The translations under genes were made by a program, and so were the position numbers. Under the pieces are notes generated by a model. It did no database searches, had not been told where the DNA came from, and was given only the letters and a program-made list of their open reading frames with translations. Source: CAVVVS01 sp963751355 (lineage in GTDB: Bacteria > Bacteroidota > Ignavibacteria > Ignavibacteriales > Ignavibacteriaceae). From it: a DNA stretch of 64,000 nt. Below are positions 35,630 through 44,377 of this stretch, piece after piece; the stretch's first letter is position 1, and every line of letters starts with the position of its first letter. Location: positions 44,840-108,839 of the forward strand of contig CAVVVS010000080.1 of assembly GCA_963751355.1 (NCBI GenBank), in the 5' to 3' direction.

Positions 35630-36994
35630 ATGATTAAATTTCTTCCTCTCGGCGGTGCCGGTGAGATTGGTGCAAGCTGCTTTTACTTGAATATTGCTGG
35701 GGCCGGGATTATACTCGACTGCGGAATGCATCCTCAAAAAATAGGTCTTAATTCACTTCCGCGGTTTGAATTAATTAAAAACGAACCGGTAGATTATGTT
35801 TTAATTTCTCACGCACATCAAGATCACTTAAGCGCATTACCTTATCTCGTTCAGCAGCATCCTTATATTAAAATTTTAACTACGCCGCAAACCCGCGCTT
35901 TAGCCGAATTAACCCTGCACAATTCGGTATCAATATTAAAGGAACAATTGACCGAAGAAGATGCGATGAAAATCTACTCGCATGACGAGGTGGATCTTCT
36001 TATCAAGACTATCGGGTACAAGGCATATAAGGAAATATTTTCTGTTAACGGGTATAAGCACAACAGCAGCTCACAAATTGATGCATCCTTTCACGATGCC
36101 GGGCATATTCTCGGATCAGCAGGTATATTAATAGAACATAACGATGAAAAATTATATTACACCGGAGACATCAACTTAAATAATCAAGCGTTACTGGATG
36201 GAGCAGTATTACCAAAAGAAAAAACGGATACTTTAATTTTAGAATGCACCTACGGGGCAACTGATTCAAGTACAATTCTTTCCTGGCATAAAGAAGCCGA
36301 AAGAATGATCAAATCGATTAATAAAATAATTAACACGGGTGGTTCTATTTTAATGCCTGTATTCTCGCTCGGTAAAATGCAGGAGATGTTGAAAACTTTA
36401 TGGGATTTTATAAATAAAGGAAAGTTAACAAATGTTGATATTTTTACCGGCGGAATCGGGGAAGATATAAGCCGTGTTTATGATTATAACCGCTATGTAG
36501 TCAACATGAAAGATCCGGAATTCGAGTTGAAATCTATTCCACGAATGAATATTTACGAGGTTCCCAAACCTGATGACTTTTTCAAATCTCCCTGTATCGT
36601 GCTTGCATCGAGCGGAATGATGATAGAGCGGACGGCTTCCTTTAATCTTGCAAAAAGCTGGCTGAAGCAAAAAAGCTCGGCAATTTTCACGGTTGGCTAC
36701 ATGGATGAAAGTACTCCCGGTTACAGAATTGCAAATACTCGCAGAGGTGACAAAATAAAACTCAGCGAATACAGCGATGAGCAGGAAGTAAAGTGCACAA
36801 TAGAACAATTTCGTTTTTCCGCCCATTCGAAGCGGGAGGATTTGCTTCAGATAGTTAAAAAATTAAAACCGGAGAATGTTATACTTGTTCACGGAGATGA
36901 AGAGGCAATTGATTGGATGGGTTCATCAATATTAAAAAATTTTAAGGGAACCAAAGTTTTTGCGGCAGAGATTGGTAAGGAAATTTTAATTTGA
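35630..36994 (+). CDS. MBL-fold beta-CASP ribonuclease (YSH1/RNase J superfamily)
   Basis: 454 residues. Metallo-beta-lactamase motifs: GGAGEIGASC at about 8-17, HxHxDH as SHAHQDHL (about 60-67), DAGHILGSAGI and YTGDINL. The beta-CASP insertion (about 200-390) has the motif set LILECTYG, LASSGMM and RFSAHSKREDL, and HGDEEAI follows. It is most like the archaeal CPSF/YSH1-type exonucleases found in many bacteria, and lacks the RNase J C-terminal domain. Zinc-dependent RNA processing or decay in the cytoplasm is expected. Confidence 0.9.
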   Translation: MIKFLPLGGAGEIGASCFYLNIAGAGIILDCGMHPQKIGLNSLPRFELIKNEPVDYVLISHAHQDHLSALPYLVQQHPYIKILTTPQTRALAELTLHNSVSILKEQLTEEDAMKIYSHDEVDLLIKTIGYKAYKEIFSVNGYKHNSSSQIDASFHDAGHILGSAGILIEHNDEKLYYTGDINLNNQALLDGAVLPKEKTDTLILECTYGATDSSTILSWHKEAERMIKSINKIINTGGSILMPVFSLGKMQEMLKTLWDFINKGKLTNVDIFTGGIGEDISRVYDYNRYVVNMKDPEFELKSIPRMNIYEVPKPDDFFKSPCIVLASSGMMIERTASFNLAKSWLKQKSSAIFTVGYMDESTPGYRIANTRRGDKIKLSEYSDEQEVKCTIEQFRFSAHSKREDLLQIVKKLKPENVILVHGDEEAIDWMGSSILKNFKGTKVFAAEIGKEILI

Positions 36995-37055
36995 TTATAT
37001 CCCTAATTTTTAAGAGTATTGTGTAATACTAAAAAATTTTTACAGAAGATATAAC

Positions 37056-37631
37056 ATGAGATATTTTATCTTGCTTATATTGATTCTGTCAATTTCATTT
37101 TCCTACCCTCAAAACAATAAGTACGAAAGAATTCTAAAAGATTTCCGCGGCATACCCTGGAACGCTTCAAAAGAAGATGTTAAAAAAAATGAGAATGCTT
37201 ACTACCTGCAGCTTTTTAGCGGTTTCGGAATTGAAGCACTTTCATACAAAGGAAAAATAGCCGGGCTTGAAGCCAGAATTGATTACACGTTCAGGAACAA
37301 TAAATTAATAGAAGGTTCTTATTCAATTAGTTCGAACTCATCATTTAAATCAGATTTCATATCTCTCACCGAATATTTATCGAAACAATACGGAAAGCCT
37401 GATTACATGGCAGGACCATTAATACATTCTGATTCCGTATGGATAAAAGAAAACAACTACGGCAAGTTCCGCGGACCTGAATTGTACTGGAAATTTAAAA
37501 ACGGTTTTATCGGTCTGCATTCTTCAAGATTTAGAGAGAGGATCACAACTACCATACTTTTCGTTTATGGTAAAACAATTGAAGAATACGGATCGGAAAC
37601 AATGCCCTACGTCGACGAATTTAAAAAATAA
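37056..37631 (+). CDS. Secreted protein of unknown function
   Basis: 191 residues with a signal peptide (about 1-19, SISFSYPQ). The mature start KDFRGIPWNASKEDVKKNE resembles a small beta/alpha unit seen in several bacterial hypothetical proteins that begin with F-x-G-I-x-W-x-x-S/T. No catalytic motif or sorting domain is visible. It follows the nuclease gene after 61 bases. Confidence 0.7.
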   Translation: MRYFILLILILSISFSYPQNNKYERILKDFRGIPWNASKEDVKKNENAYYLQLFSGFGIEALSYKGKIAGLEARIDYTFRNNKLIEGSYSISSNSSFKSDFISLTEYLSKQYGKPDYMAGPLIHSDSVWIKENNYGKFRGPELYWKFKNGFIGLHSSRFRERITTTILFVYGKTIEEYGSETMPYVDEFKK

Positions 37632-37741
37632 ACAGCTGCCTTTAAGCAAGAATTATTAAATATAAGTTGCCATTATTTATAAATTGTGGTAAGTTTATAC
37701 ATATATTAAGGCCGTAAGCTATTATTCAAGGGGGATTTACC

Positions 37742-39478
37742 ATGCATAATAAAGCTCCTGTGTTTAATCATTTTTTAAAAACTTTTCTTATTCTTTTAAT
37801 ATTAACATCGGTAGCCCCGGCTCAAAATCCAAACAAAAGTATAATGGATATTAATAACATTACCAGCTGGATAAGAAATGACGGATTCCATCCCTGGGTT
37901 ATTGAGAAAACTAAGTATAACATATTTAACGGAACATTCCCTAAGGGTAAAGGAGGTTTGATATTTTCCAGCGGTATATTATGGGGCGGACTTGTTATGG
38001 ACGGAAGTGAACCGGTTGTAAGAGTTGGCGGTTCCACTTATAACAGCGGAAACAAATCGATTACCCGCTTATTCAGAGTGAGACCGGATTACAAAGATGC
38101 TTCATTATTCGATGATGCGATTAATTTTTTTATTGTTGATTCTGAGCAAGTTACAGATTCGATGTTAATTCAACTTCGTTCGCAATATGAAAAAGATTGG
38201 GATGAATGGCCGGCTGATAAAGGTGCTCCGTTTTATGATGCTAATAAAGACGGCAAATACGAACCCGATGTTGACATTCCGGGCGTTCCCGGCGCTTCGC
38301 AAACCATATGGATAGATTATAATGATGATAACTCTTATCATTTTTTAAAATCACAGCCTATCGGGCTGGAAATTCAGGAAACTTATTGGGCTTATTCAAA
38401 TGATAGTTTAGTATCAAATGCTATTTATAAAAGAGTAAAAATAATTTATAAAGGTACATCTGCTTCGGCAAAAAATTCTCATATTGACAGCATGTATATC
38501 ACCCAATGGTCAGATGCCTCGATCGGAAATGATCTAAATGATTACGCCGGTTCCGATACATCTCTTAACCTCGGATACACATACAATGCCGGTAACGAAG
38601 ACAACATTTATAATAAGTTCGGTTTAATACCTCCTGCAGCAGGATTTACATTTTTACAAGCACCGGCTTATAAAACCGGAAATCGTAACGATAGCGCTAT
38701 TGTTGATTTTAAATGGCATAGAGGTTACAAGTACTTTAACACCAAATTATTAAATAGTTTCATTTATTTTGCTGCCGGTGCTGTATGGTCGCCTCCGGAA
38801 TTCAGCTATAAAGGAACACTTGAATGGTACAATATAATGAGAGGATATTTACCGGATCCTCCTTATCCGCAAAAATATTCATTCTGTCCGGAAAATAATT
38901 TAATTTCAACAGATACGAATTGTTCCAGTAAAATTATGCTTGATGGCGACCCCGTAACAAAAACCGGCTGGATAGATGGATCTCTTGATGGTCCTTCTCC
39001 GAGAATAATTGCAATGTCTACAGGACCTTTTAATTTAAGTCTTAATGATACAGCAGAAGTGGTTATAGCCTTGGCAGCGGGAATTGGGACTGATTATTTA
39101 AATAGTATTACTGTATTGAGAAATCAAGTAAGAAATGCAAAATCAAAATATGACTCTTTTGTACGGGAAATGACTTCGGATAGACTGAAAATTCATAGAC
39201 CTAAATCTTTGATAGAAGATTTTACAGTTTATAAGAATTATCCCAATCCGTTTAATTCAACAACAACAATTCAGTATTTTCTGCCTGAACAATCATACGT
39301 TAAAATTGAAGTTTACAATATACTCGGAGAAAAGATTAAGACTCTTGTTGATGGAGAACAAATCGCCAATCTTTATAGAGTAAAATTTAATGCAGAAAGC
39401 TTACCGAGCGGAATTTATTTGTGTAGCATTGTTATTAATAATATAGTTAATACACAAAAACTAGTTCTGCTCAAATAG
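37742..39478 (+). CDS. T9SS-sorted secreted protein, tandem paralogue A
   Basis: 578 residues with a signal peptide (about 1-28). An Ignavibacteria-type uncharacterised domain follows, beginning SIMDINNITSWIRNDGFHP. Residues 166-178 (DANKDGKYEPDVD) look like an EF-hand or dockerin-type calcium loop in YDANKDGKYEPDVDIPGVPG. The C-terminal about 85 residues are a T9SS sorting domain (YKNYPNPFNSTTTIQYFLP ... KLVLLK). AGGGGG precedes the ATG. A close paralogue begins 16 bases after its stop; the two are about three-quarters identical by eye, so they arose by tandem duplication. Function unknown, cell-surface or released. Confidence 0.85.
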   Translation: MHNKAPVFNHFLKTFLILLILTSVAPAQNPNKSIMDINNITSWIRNDGFHPWVIEKTKYNIFNGTFPKGKGGLIFSSGILWGGLVMDGSEPVVRVGGSTYNSGNKSITRLFRVRPDYKDASLFDDAINFFIVDSEQVTDSMLIQLRSQYEKDWDEWPADKGAPFYDANKDGKYEPDVDIPGVPGASQTIWIDYNDDNSYHFLKSQPIGLEIQETYWAYSNDSLVSNAIYKRVKIIYKGTSASAKNSHIDSMYITQWSDASIGNDLNDYAGSDTSLNLGYTYNAGNEDNIYNKFGLIPPAAGFTFLQAPAYKTGNRNDSAIVDFKWHRGYKYFNTKLLNSFIYFAAGAVWSPPEFSYKGTLEWYNIMRGYLPDPPYPQKYSFCPENNLISTDTNCSSKIMLDGDPVTKTGWIDGSLDGPSPRIIAMSTGPFNLSLNDTAEVVIALAAGIGTDYLNSITVLRNQVRNAKSKYDSFVREMTSDRLKIHRPKSLIEDFTVYKNYPNPFNSTTTIQYFLPEQSYVKIEVYNILGEKIKTLVDGEQIANLYRVKFNAESLPSGIYLCSIVINNIVNTQKLVLLK

Positions 39479-39494
39479 GGGAGATTAATTATAA

Positions 39495-41237
39495 ATGTAT
39501 CACCAACTTTCTTTATATAAATTATTTACACTTACATCGCTTTTCATTTTTATCTTTTCACTATTACTATGGAGCCAGGCTCCTAAACAAAGTGTGATGG
39601 ATATAAATAACATTACTATGTGGGTGCGTAATGACGGATACCATCCTCCAGCGTATAAAAAAAAGGAATTTAAGTACGGTTCTTGGGAAGGCTCATTTCC
39701 TAAAGGAACCGCCGGTGTTATTTACAGTGATGGTTTATTATGGGGCGGACTGGTTCAGGACAGAAGCAAACCGGTGGTAAGGGTTGGCGGCTGCACTTAC
39801 GGCAGCGGGAACAAAGCAATTACCCGCATATTTAGAGTAAGACCGGATTACAAAGATGCTTCATTATTAGATGATGCAAGTAATTATTTCATGATTGATT
39901 CGTTGCAAGTTACAGATTCAATGATAACTCAGCTTCGCTCTCAATACGAAAAAGATTGGGATGAATGGCCGGCCGATAAAGGAGCTCCATATTACGACAC
40001 CAATAAAGACGGCAAATACGAACCGGATATTGATATTCCCGGTGTACCGGGTGCATCTCAAACTATTTGGTTCGCCTACAATGACGACAATTCTTATTTT
40101 TTGTATTATTCACCGCCGATTGGAATAGAAGTACAGGAAACCGACTGGGCTTATTCAAACGATAGTCAATCAGCAAATGTGATCTATAAAAGAGCAAAAA
40201 TAATCTATAAAGGTACTTCAGCTTCTTCTGCAGATGATCATATCGACAGTATGTATATTGCAGAGTTTGCCGATATGGATATAGGAATTCCTTTTGATGG
40301 TTTTGCAGGGTGTGATACTTCAATTAATTTGGGATATGCTTACAATATGAATGACAGCGATCTTATCTATAATAAATTCGGTTTAATTCCTCCGGCCGCA
40401 GGATTTGCATTTTTACAAACACCGGCTTATAAAACCGGAAATCATAATGACAGCGCAATTGTTGATTTTAAGTGGCGTATAGGTTCTAAATATTTTAACT
40501 CTAAATTCTTAACAAGTTTCACTTATTTTGGTGCAGGCGGTTCGTGGATTGATCCTGAATTCAGTTATAATGGAACACTTCAATGGTACAACATAATGAG
40601 AGGATATTTACCGAACCCTCCGTATCCTTATTCGGTTTCATTCTGTCCGAAATGGTATCCGATATTTAAAGACAGAAATTGTTCTGATAAAACAATGCTG
40701 GATGGTGATCCGGTAACGGGAACAGGATGGATAGACGGGATTGTTGACGGTCCCGCTTCGAGAAGAATTGCAATGTCTACAGGTCCTTTTAATCTGAAGC
40801 TTAATGATACTGCGGAAGTTGTTATTGCCCTAGCTGCCGGAATTGGGACTAACTACCTAAACAGTATTATGGTACTGAGAAATATTGTAAAAAATGCAAA
40901 ATCTAAATATGACTCTTTTGTTAGGAAAATAACTTCGGATAGCCTGGAGCTTAAGAGACCTAAATCATTGATAAATAATTTTATTGTATATCAGAATTAT
41001 CCCAATCCGTTTAATTCATCAACAACCATTCAATATTTTCTACCGGAACGTTCTTATGTAAAACTTGAGGTTTATAACTTACTTGGAGAAAAAATCAAAA
41101 CACTAGTGAACGGAGAACAAATAGCAAACAGCTATAAATTAAAATTTAATGCTGCAGGTTTATCGAGCGGAATATACTTTTATAGGATCACAATTAATGA
41201 TATGATCAGAACGAAAAAATTAATTCTGCTGAAATGA
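39495..41237 (+). CDS. T9SS-sorted secreted protein, tandem paralogue B
   Basis: 580 residues, same architecture as paralogue A: signal peptide, SVMDINNITMWVRNDGYHP domain, the DTNKDGKYEPDID loop and a T9SS sorting domain (YQNYPNPFNSSTTIQYFLP ... KLILLK). Differences cluster in the signal peptide, in the region around 204-275 and near 395 (Cys-containing SFCPKWYPIFKDRNCS). Both copies keep the full reading frame, so both are probably functional. Same operon as A. Confidence 0.85.
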   Translation: MYHQLSLYKLFTLTSLFIFIFSLLLWSQAPKQSVMDINNITMWVRNDGYHPPAYKKKEFKYGSWEGSFPKGTAGVIYSDGLLWGGLVQDRSKPVVRVGGCTYGSGNKAITRIFRVRPDYKDASLLDDASNYFMIDSLQVTDSMITQLRSQYEKDWDEWPADKGAPYYDTNKDGKYEPDIDIPGVPGASQTIWFAYNDDNSYFLYYSPPIGIEVQETDWAYSNDSQSANVIYKRAKIIYKGTSASSADDHIDSMYIAEFADMDIGIPFDGFAGCDTSINLGYAYNMNDSDLIYNKFGLIPPAAGFAFLQTPAYKTGNHNDSAIVDFKWRIGSKYFNSKFLTSFTYFGAGGSWIDPEFSYNGTLQWYNIMRGYLPNPPYPYSVSFCPKWYPIFKDRNCSDKTMLDGDPVTGTGWIDGIVDGPASRRIAMSTGPFNLKLNDTAEVVIALAAGIGTNYLNSIMVLRNIVKNAKSKYDSFVRKITSDSLELKRPKSLINNFIVYQNYPNPFNSSTTIQYFLPERSYVKLEVYNLLGEKIKTLVNGEQIANSYKLKFNAAGLSSGIYFYRITINDMIRTKKLILLK

Positions 41238-41528
41238 TTTCATAAAAGACTTGAACCAAAGCAATCTGCATAAAACAAAAGCAAAGAGGTATAACTTTCC
41301 TTTTTTCAGCATATTATATAAACCAGTATAAAAAAAATTTTAGCTGAAAATGAAAGAATTTGTTCTATCATAAACCGACCTATTGCGAAAAAAGCACAAA
41401 GAAATCATAAATTATTTATCTTAAATTTAGATAAGCATTGTTAACCGATTATGTTTAAATTGCCTGTGTAGAATTACTGTATATAGAATTTCGAATTATA
41501 ACTTACCATTTTTAAAGGGGAGCCAAAA

Positions 41529-43976
41529 ATGAAGGGGATCATTTTTCATCTCTTAATAGTTATCACATTCAGTACTATAATATTTGCCGGTTCAAGGGAC
41601 AGTACCGTAGTCGGTCCCGGTGTGGTTTATTACCATGAATACCGGGAGGGCGGACCGTGGCATTTCAATGTGCTTAAAATCGATCTTACCAACCAGTGGA
41701 TAAAATTAGAAACTGTTAAAGCACAGGATAGGTTGAAGGCTTTTGAAAGAACTTCATCGATGGCGATGAGGAATAATTATACTGAACATCATGTTATCGG
41801 AGCGGTTAACGGAGACTTTTATAATACTGCGACTGGTGAGCCGATAAATACACAGGTTATCAACGGACAAATATTAAGAAATCCGATAAATTATGTTACC
41901 ATCGGATTTAACGCTAAAAACAAAGCAATGATCAATCCGGTTAATTTCAACGGTGATATTATAAAAGGAGATTCAACCGTTTCCGTATCCGGTGTAAATA
42001 AAACAAGGGATGCAAATCAACTTATTTTATATAATTCATATTTTGGAAACTCTACCGGAACAAATTCGTTCGGAACCGAAATTTTAATCTCACCTTTGAA
42101 TCAATGGATTGTAAACGATACCGTTAATTGTATTGTTGAAAAAAAAGAAGTGAGTACCGGTAATATGACATTAACAAAAGGCAAAGCAGTTTTATCTGGT
42201 CACGGCATCTCTGCCGATTTCCTTAATAATAATGTTGCTTCCGGTGATACAATAAAAATTTTATTGAAACTTCAGCCGGCAATTCAAAGGTTGACGGAGA
42301 TGATCGGCGGAAATGTAAAACTGGTCGATAACGGAATTCCTTCAAACGATAACGGCGACAGGCATCCGAGAACTTCAGCAGGTATTTCAAAAGATTCTAC
42401 GTTTCTATATTTATTTACGGTTGACGGACGGCAAACGGGTTACAGCGTTGGAATGTCTTATAAGGAACTGGCGGATTATATGGTAGAGTGGGGTGTCTAT
42501 CAAGGAATAAACCTCGACGGCGGAGGTTCCACAACCATGTTCGCTGACGGAAGTGTTGTAAACAGTCCCTCCGATCCGGGCGGTGAAAGATCCGTTGCAA
42601 ACTCACTTTTAGTAATTAACACTGCGCCGCCGGGAGAATTATCCCATCTGCGGATTTCGCCTGCAGAAAATTATGTGCTATCAAATTCGAAAGTACAGTT
42701 CAGCGTTAACGGTTTTGATCAATATTATAATAGTGTAACTCTCAGCCCCGATTCTATAAATTGGAACTGCGATAGTGAATTAGGTACTATCGATCAAAAC
42801 GGGTTATTTACTGCAAATAATATCGATTCGGCAAAAGGATATGTTTATGCTGTATCGGGGGGAATTAAAGATTCTGTGTTAGTAGTAATTACATTTGTCT
42901 CCACAATTATTTTACAGCCTGATCCAATAATACTTGAGGTCGGACAGAAGCAAATAATTACTGCGGAAGCCCGCGATGGTTTCGATAATACGGTTAATCT
43001 TAAATCGGCTGATTATGAATGGTCTGTTACCGGTGGTGTTGGTACGATTGATTCTACAGGTTTGTTTACCGCCGTTACTGCAGGCGAAGGAAATATTATT
43101 GCAAAATATAAAACGGTTACCGGCAGCGTGGAAGTTTTGGTCGGTGTTTCTTCTATCGTGATTTTAGATGATTTTAAAGATGTTTCCAAATTCACTATTT
43201 CAGGAGTAAATATAAATTTATCGGGATGCAAATTGGAAATAGACTCTTCCGTATCGGTGTCGGCTCCGTCATCCGCCAGGCTTGATTACAGTTTAACAAC
43301 CGGAGGTACAAGCGCGTTATATCTTGATTGCAATATCCGGATTTCAGGGACTCCCGACGCAATCGGTTTGAATATTTACGGCGACGGTAAAGGGCATTGG
43401 TTGAGGGGAGAATTTAAAGATGTGGACGGCGAAAGATTTATAATAGATTTTACCGATGCATCTCCGGGCATTGATTGGTTGAATGAATGGAAATATATTG
43501 AGGTCCCTTTCAGCAAAGCAATACCAAGCTGGGCAAATCCATCGGCAGTGCTGAATTTCCCGGTTACTTGGACAAGAATATATCTCGCAGAAACGAGCGA
43601 TGCTAAAAAAGATAACGGCACGATTTACCTGGATGATTTTAAAGCTCATTTCGTGATAACAGATATTAATGAAGAACTCAATAATACCTTACCGGGGTCA
43701 TTTAAATTAATGCAGAATTATCCGAATCCGTTTAACCCGGCAACCACAATAAAATATGATCTTCCATACAATAGTGAAGTTAGGCTTATTGTATATAACA
43801 TATTAGGTCAGCAAGTCAAAGTACTTGTTGATCAAGTGCAAAAAGCTGCCCATTATGAGTACAACTGGAATGCAAGCGATCTTGCATCGGGAGTATATAT
43901 CTATATACTCAATGCAAACTCAACAGGCTGGCAGCAGAATTATCATTCAGTAAAGAAGATGGTGCTGCTGAAGTGA
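41529..43976 (+). CDS. Secreted phosphodiester glycosidase-domain protein with T9SS sorting domain
   Basis: 815 residues. Signal peptide about 1-20. The NAGPA/phosphodiester glycosidase domain spans about 80-360: VNGDFYNTATGEP, RHPRTSAGISKD, then GVYQGINLDGGGSTTM, the family active-site region. Two Ig-like (BIG2-type) domains follow (about 365-550: AEARDGFDNTVN, TAVTAGEGNIIAKY), then a beta-sandwich of about 160 residues that may bind carbohydrate, and the T9SS tail (MQNYPNPFNPATTIKYDLP ... KKMVLLK). Likely removes glycosyl groups from phosphodiesters on extracellular glycans. AAAGGGGAG precedes the ATG. Confidence 0.88.
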   Translation: MKGIIFHLLIVITFSTIIFAGSRDSTVVGPGVVYYHEYREGGPWHFNVLKIDLTNQWIKLETVKAQDRLKAFERTSSMAMRNNYTEHHVIGAVNGDFYNTATGEPINTQVINGQILRNPINYVTIGFNAKNKAMINPVNFNGDIIKGDSTVSVSGVNKTRDANQLILYNSYFGNSTGTNSFGTEILISPLNQWIVNDTVNCIVEKKEVSTGNMTLTKGKAVLSGHGISADFLNNNVASGDTIKILLKLQPAIQRLTEMIGGNVKLVDNGIPSNDNGDRHPRTSAGISKDSTFLYLFTVDGRQTGYSVGMSYKELADYMVEWGVYQGINLDGGGSTTMFADGSVVNSPSDPGGERSVANSLLVINTAPPGELSHLRISPAENYVLSNSKVQFSVNGFDQYYNSVTLSPDSINWNCDSELGTIDQNGLFTANNIDSAKGYVYAVSGGIKDSVLVVITFVSTIILQPDPIILEVGQKQIITAEARDGFDNTVNLKSADYEWSVTGGVGTIDSTGLFTAVTAGEGNIIAKYKTVTGSVEVLVGVSSIVILDDFKDVSKFTISGVNINLSGCKLEIDSSVSVSAPSSARLDYSLTTGGTSALYLDCNIRISGTPDAIGLNIYGDGKGHWLRGEFKDVDGERFIIDFTDASPGIDWLNEWKYIEVPFSKAIPSWANPSAVLNFPVTWTRIYLAETSDAKKDNGTIYLDDFKAHFVITDINEELNNTLPGSFKLMQNYPNPFNPATTIKYDLPYNSEVRLIVYNILGQQVKVLVDQVQKAAHYEYNWNASDLASGVYIYILNANSTGWQQNYHSVKKMVLLK

Positions 43977-44308
43977 TTACATGATTAACGAATTGGCGGA
44001 TTGAAGAAATGCTTGTGCGATTAAAGGAGTGTATTGTTTTTAAATCCTTTTGAGTTTCACAAAGTGATGGTTATGCCAGAATATTTATAGAAAATTGGAA
44101 ACACAAACGGAACCTAACAGGATCTGCCTGTTAACTGCAATTCTTTATATATTGCAATATAAATTGACTGGAAACACAAACGCTGTTTGATTGTTTAATT
44201 GATAGCTATTACTTTAAACAATACAATGATAATGAATTTTTGCTTTTCAATTAATTAAAAATTGAACCTTACTTACCTTATTTTTATAAAAACGAATTAT
44301 TAAAATAG
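43977..44308. other. Leader region of the propeller kinase gene with repeats and hairpin
   Basis: A 13-base direct repeat, GGAAACACAAACG, occurs at 44097-44109 and 44170-44182. Between them lie a perfect hairpin, TAACAGG-ATCTG-CCTGTTA (44115-44133), and a near palindrome, TTTATAT ... ATATAAA (about 44143-44163). They could be regulator sites or part of an RNA leader. Confidence 0.45.
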
Positions 44309-44377
44309 ATTTTTGATATTTTATACTTAAAACCCATACCACCCAAATCTATTTTACCATTCGCCGGCTTTATTATA

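Noticed and set aside
36425..36826. 133-codon antisense frame in the beta-CASP nuclease gene
   Set aside because: It overlaps conserved catalytic blocks of the real gene and has no start signal.
44097..44182. CRISPR array from the repeated 13-mer
   Set aside because: Only two short copies 73 bases apart with a hairpin between; no cas gene anywhere.
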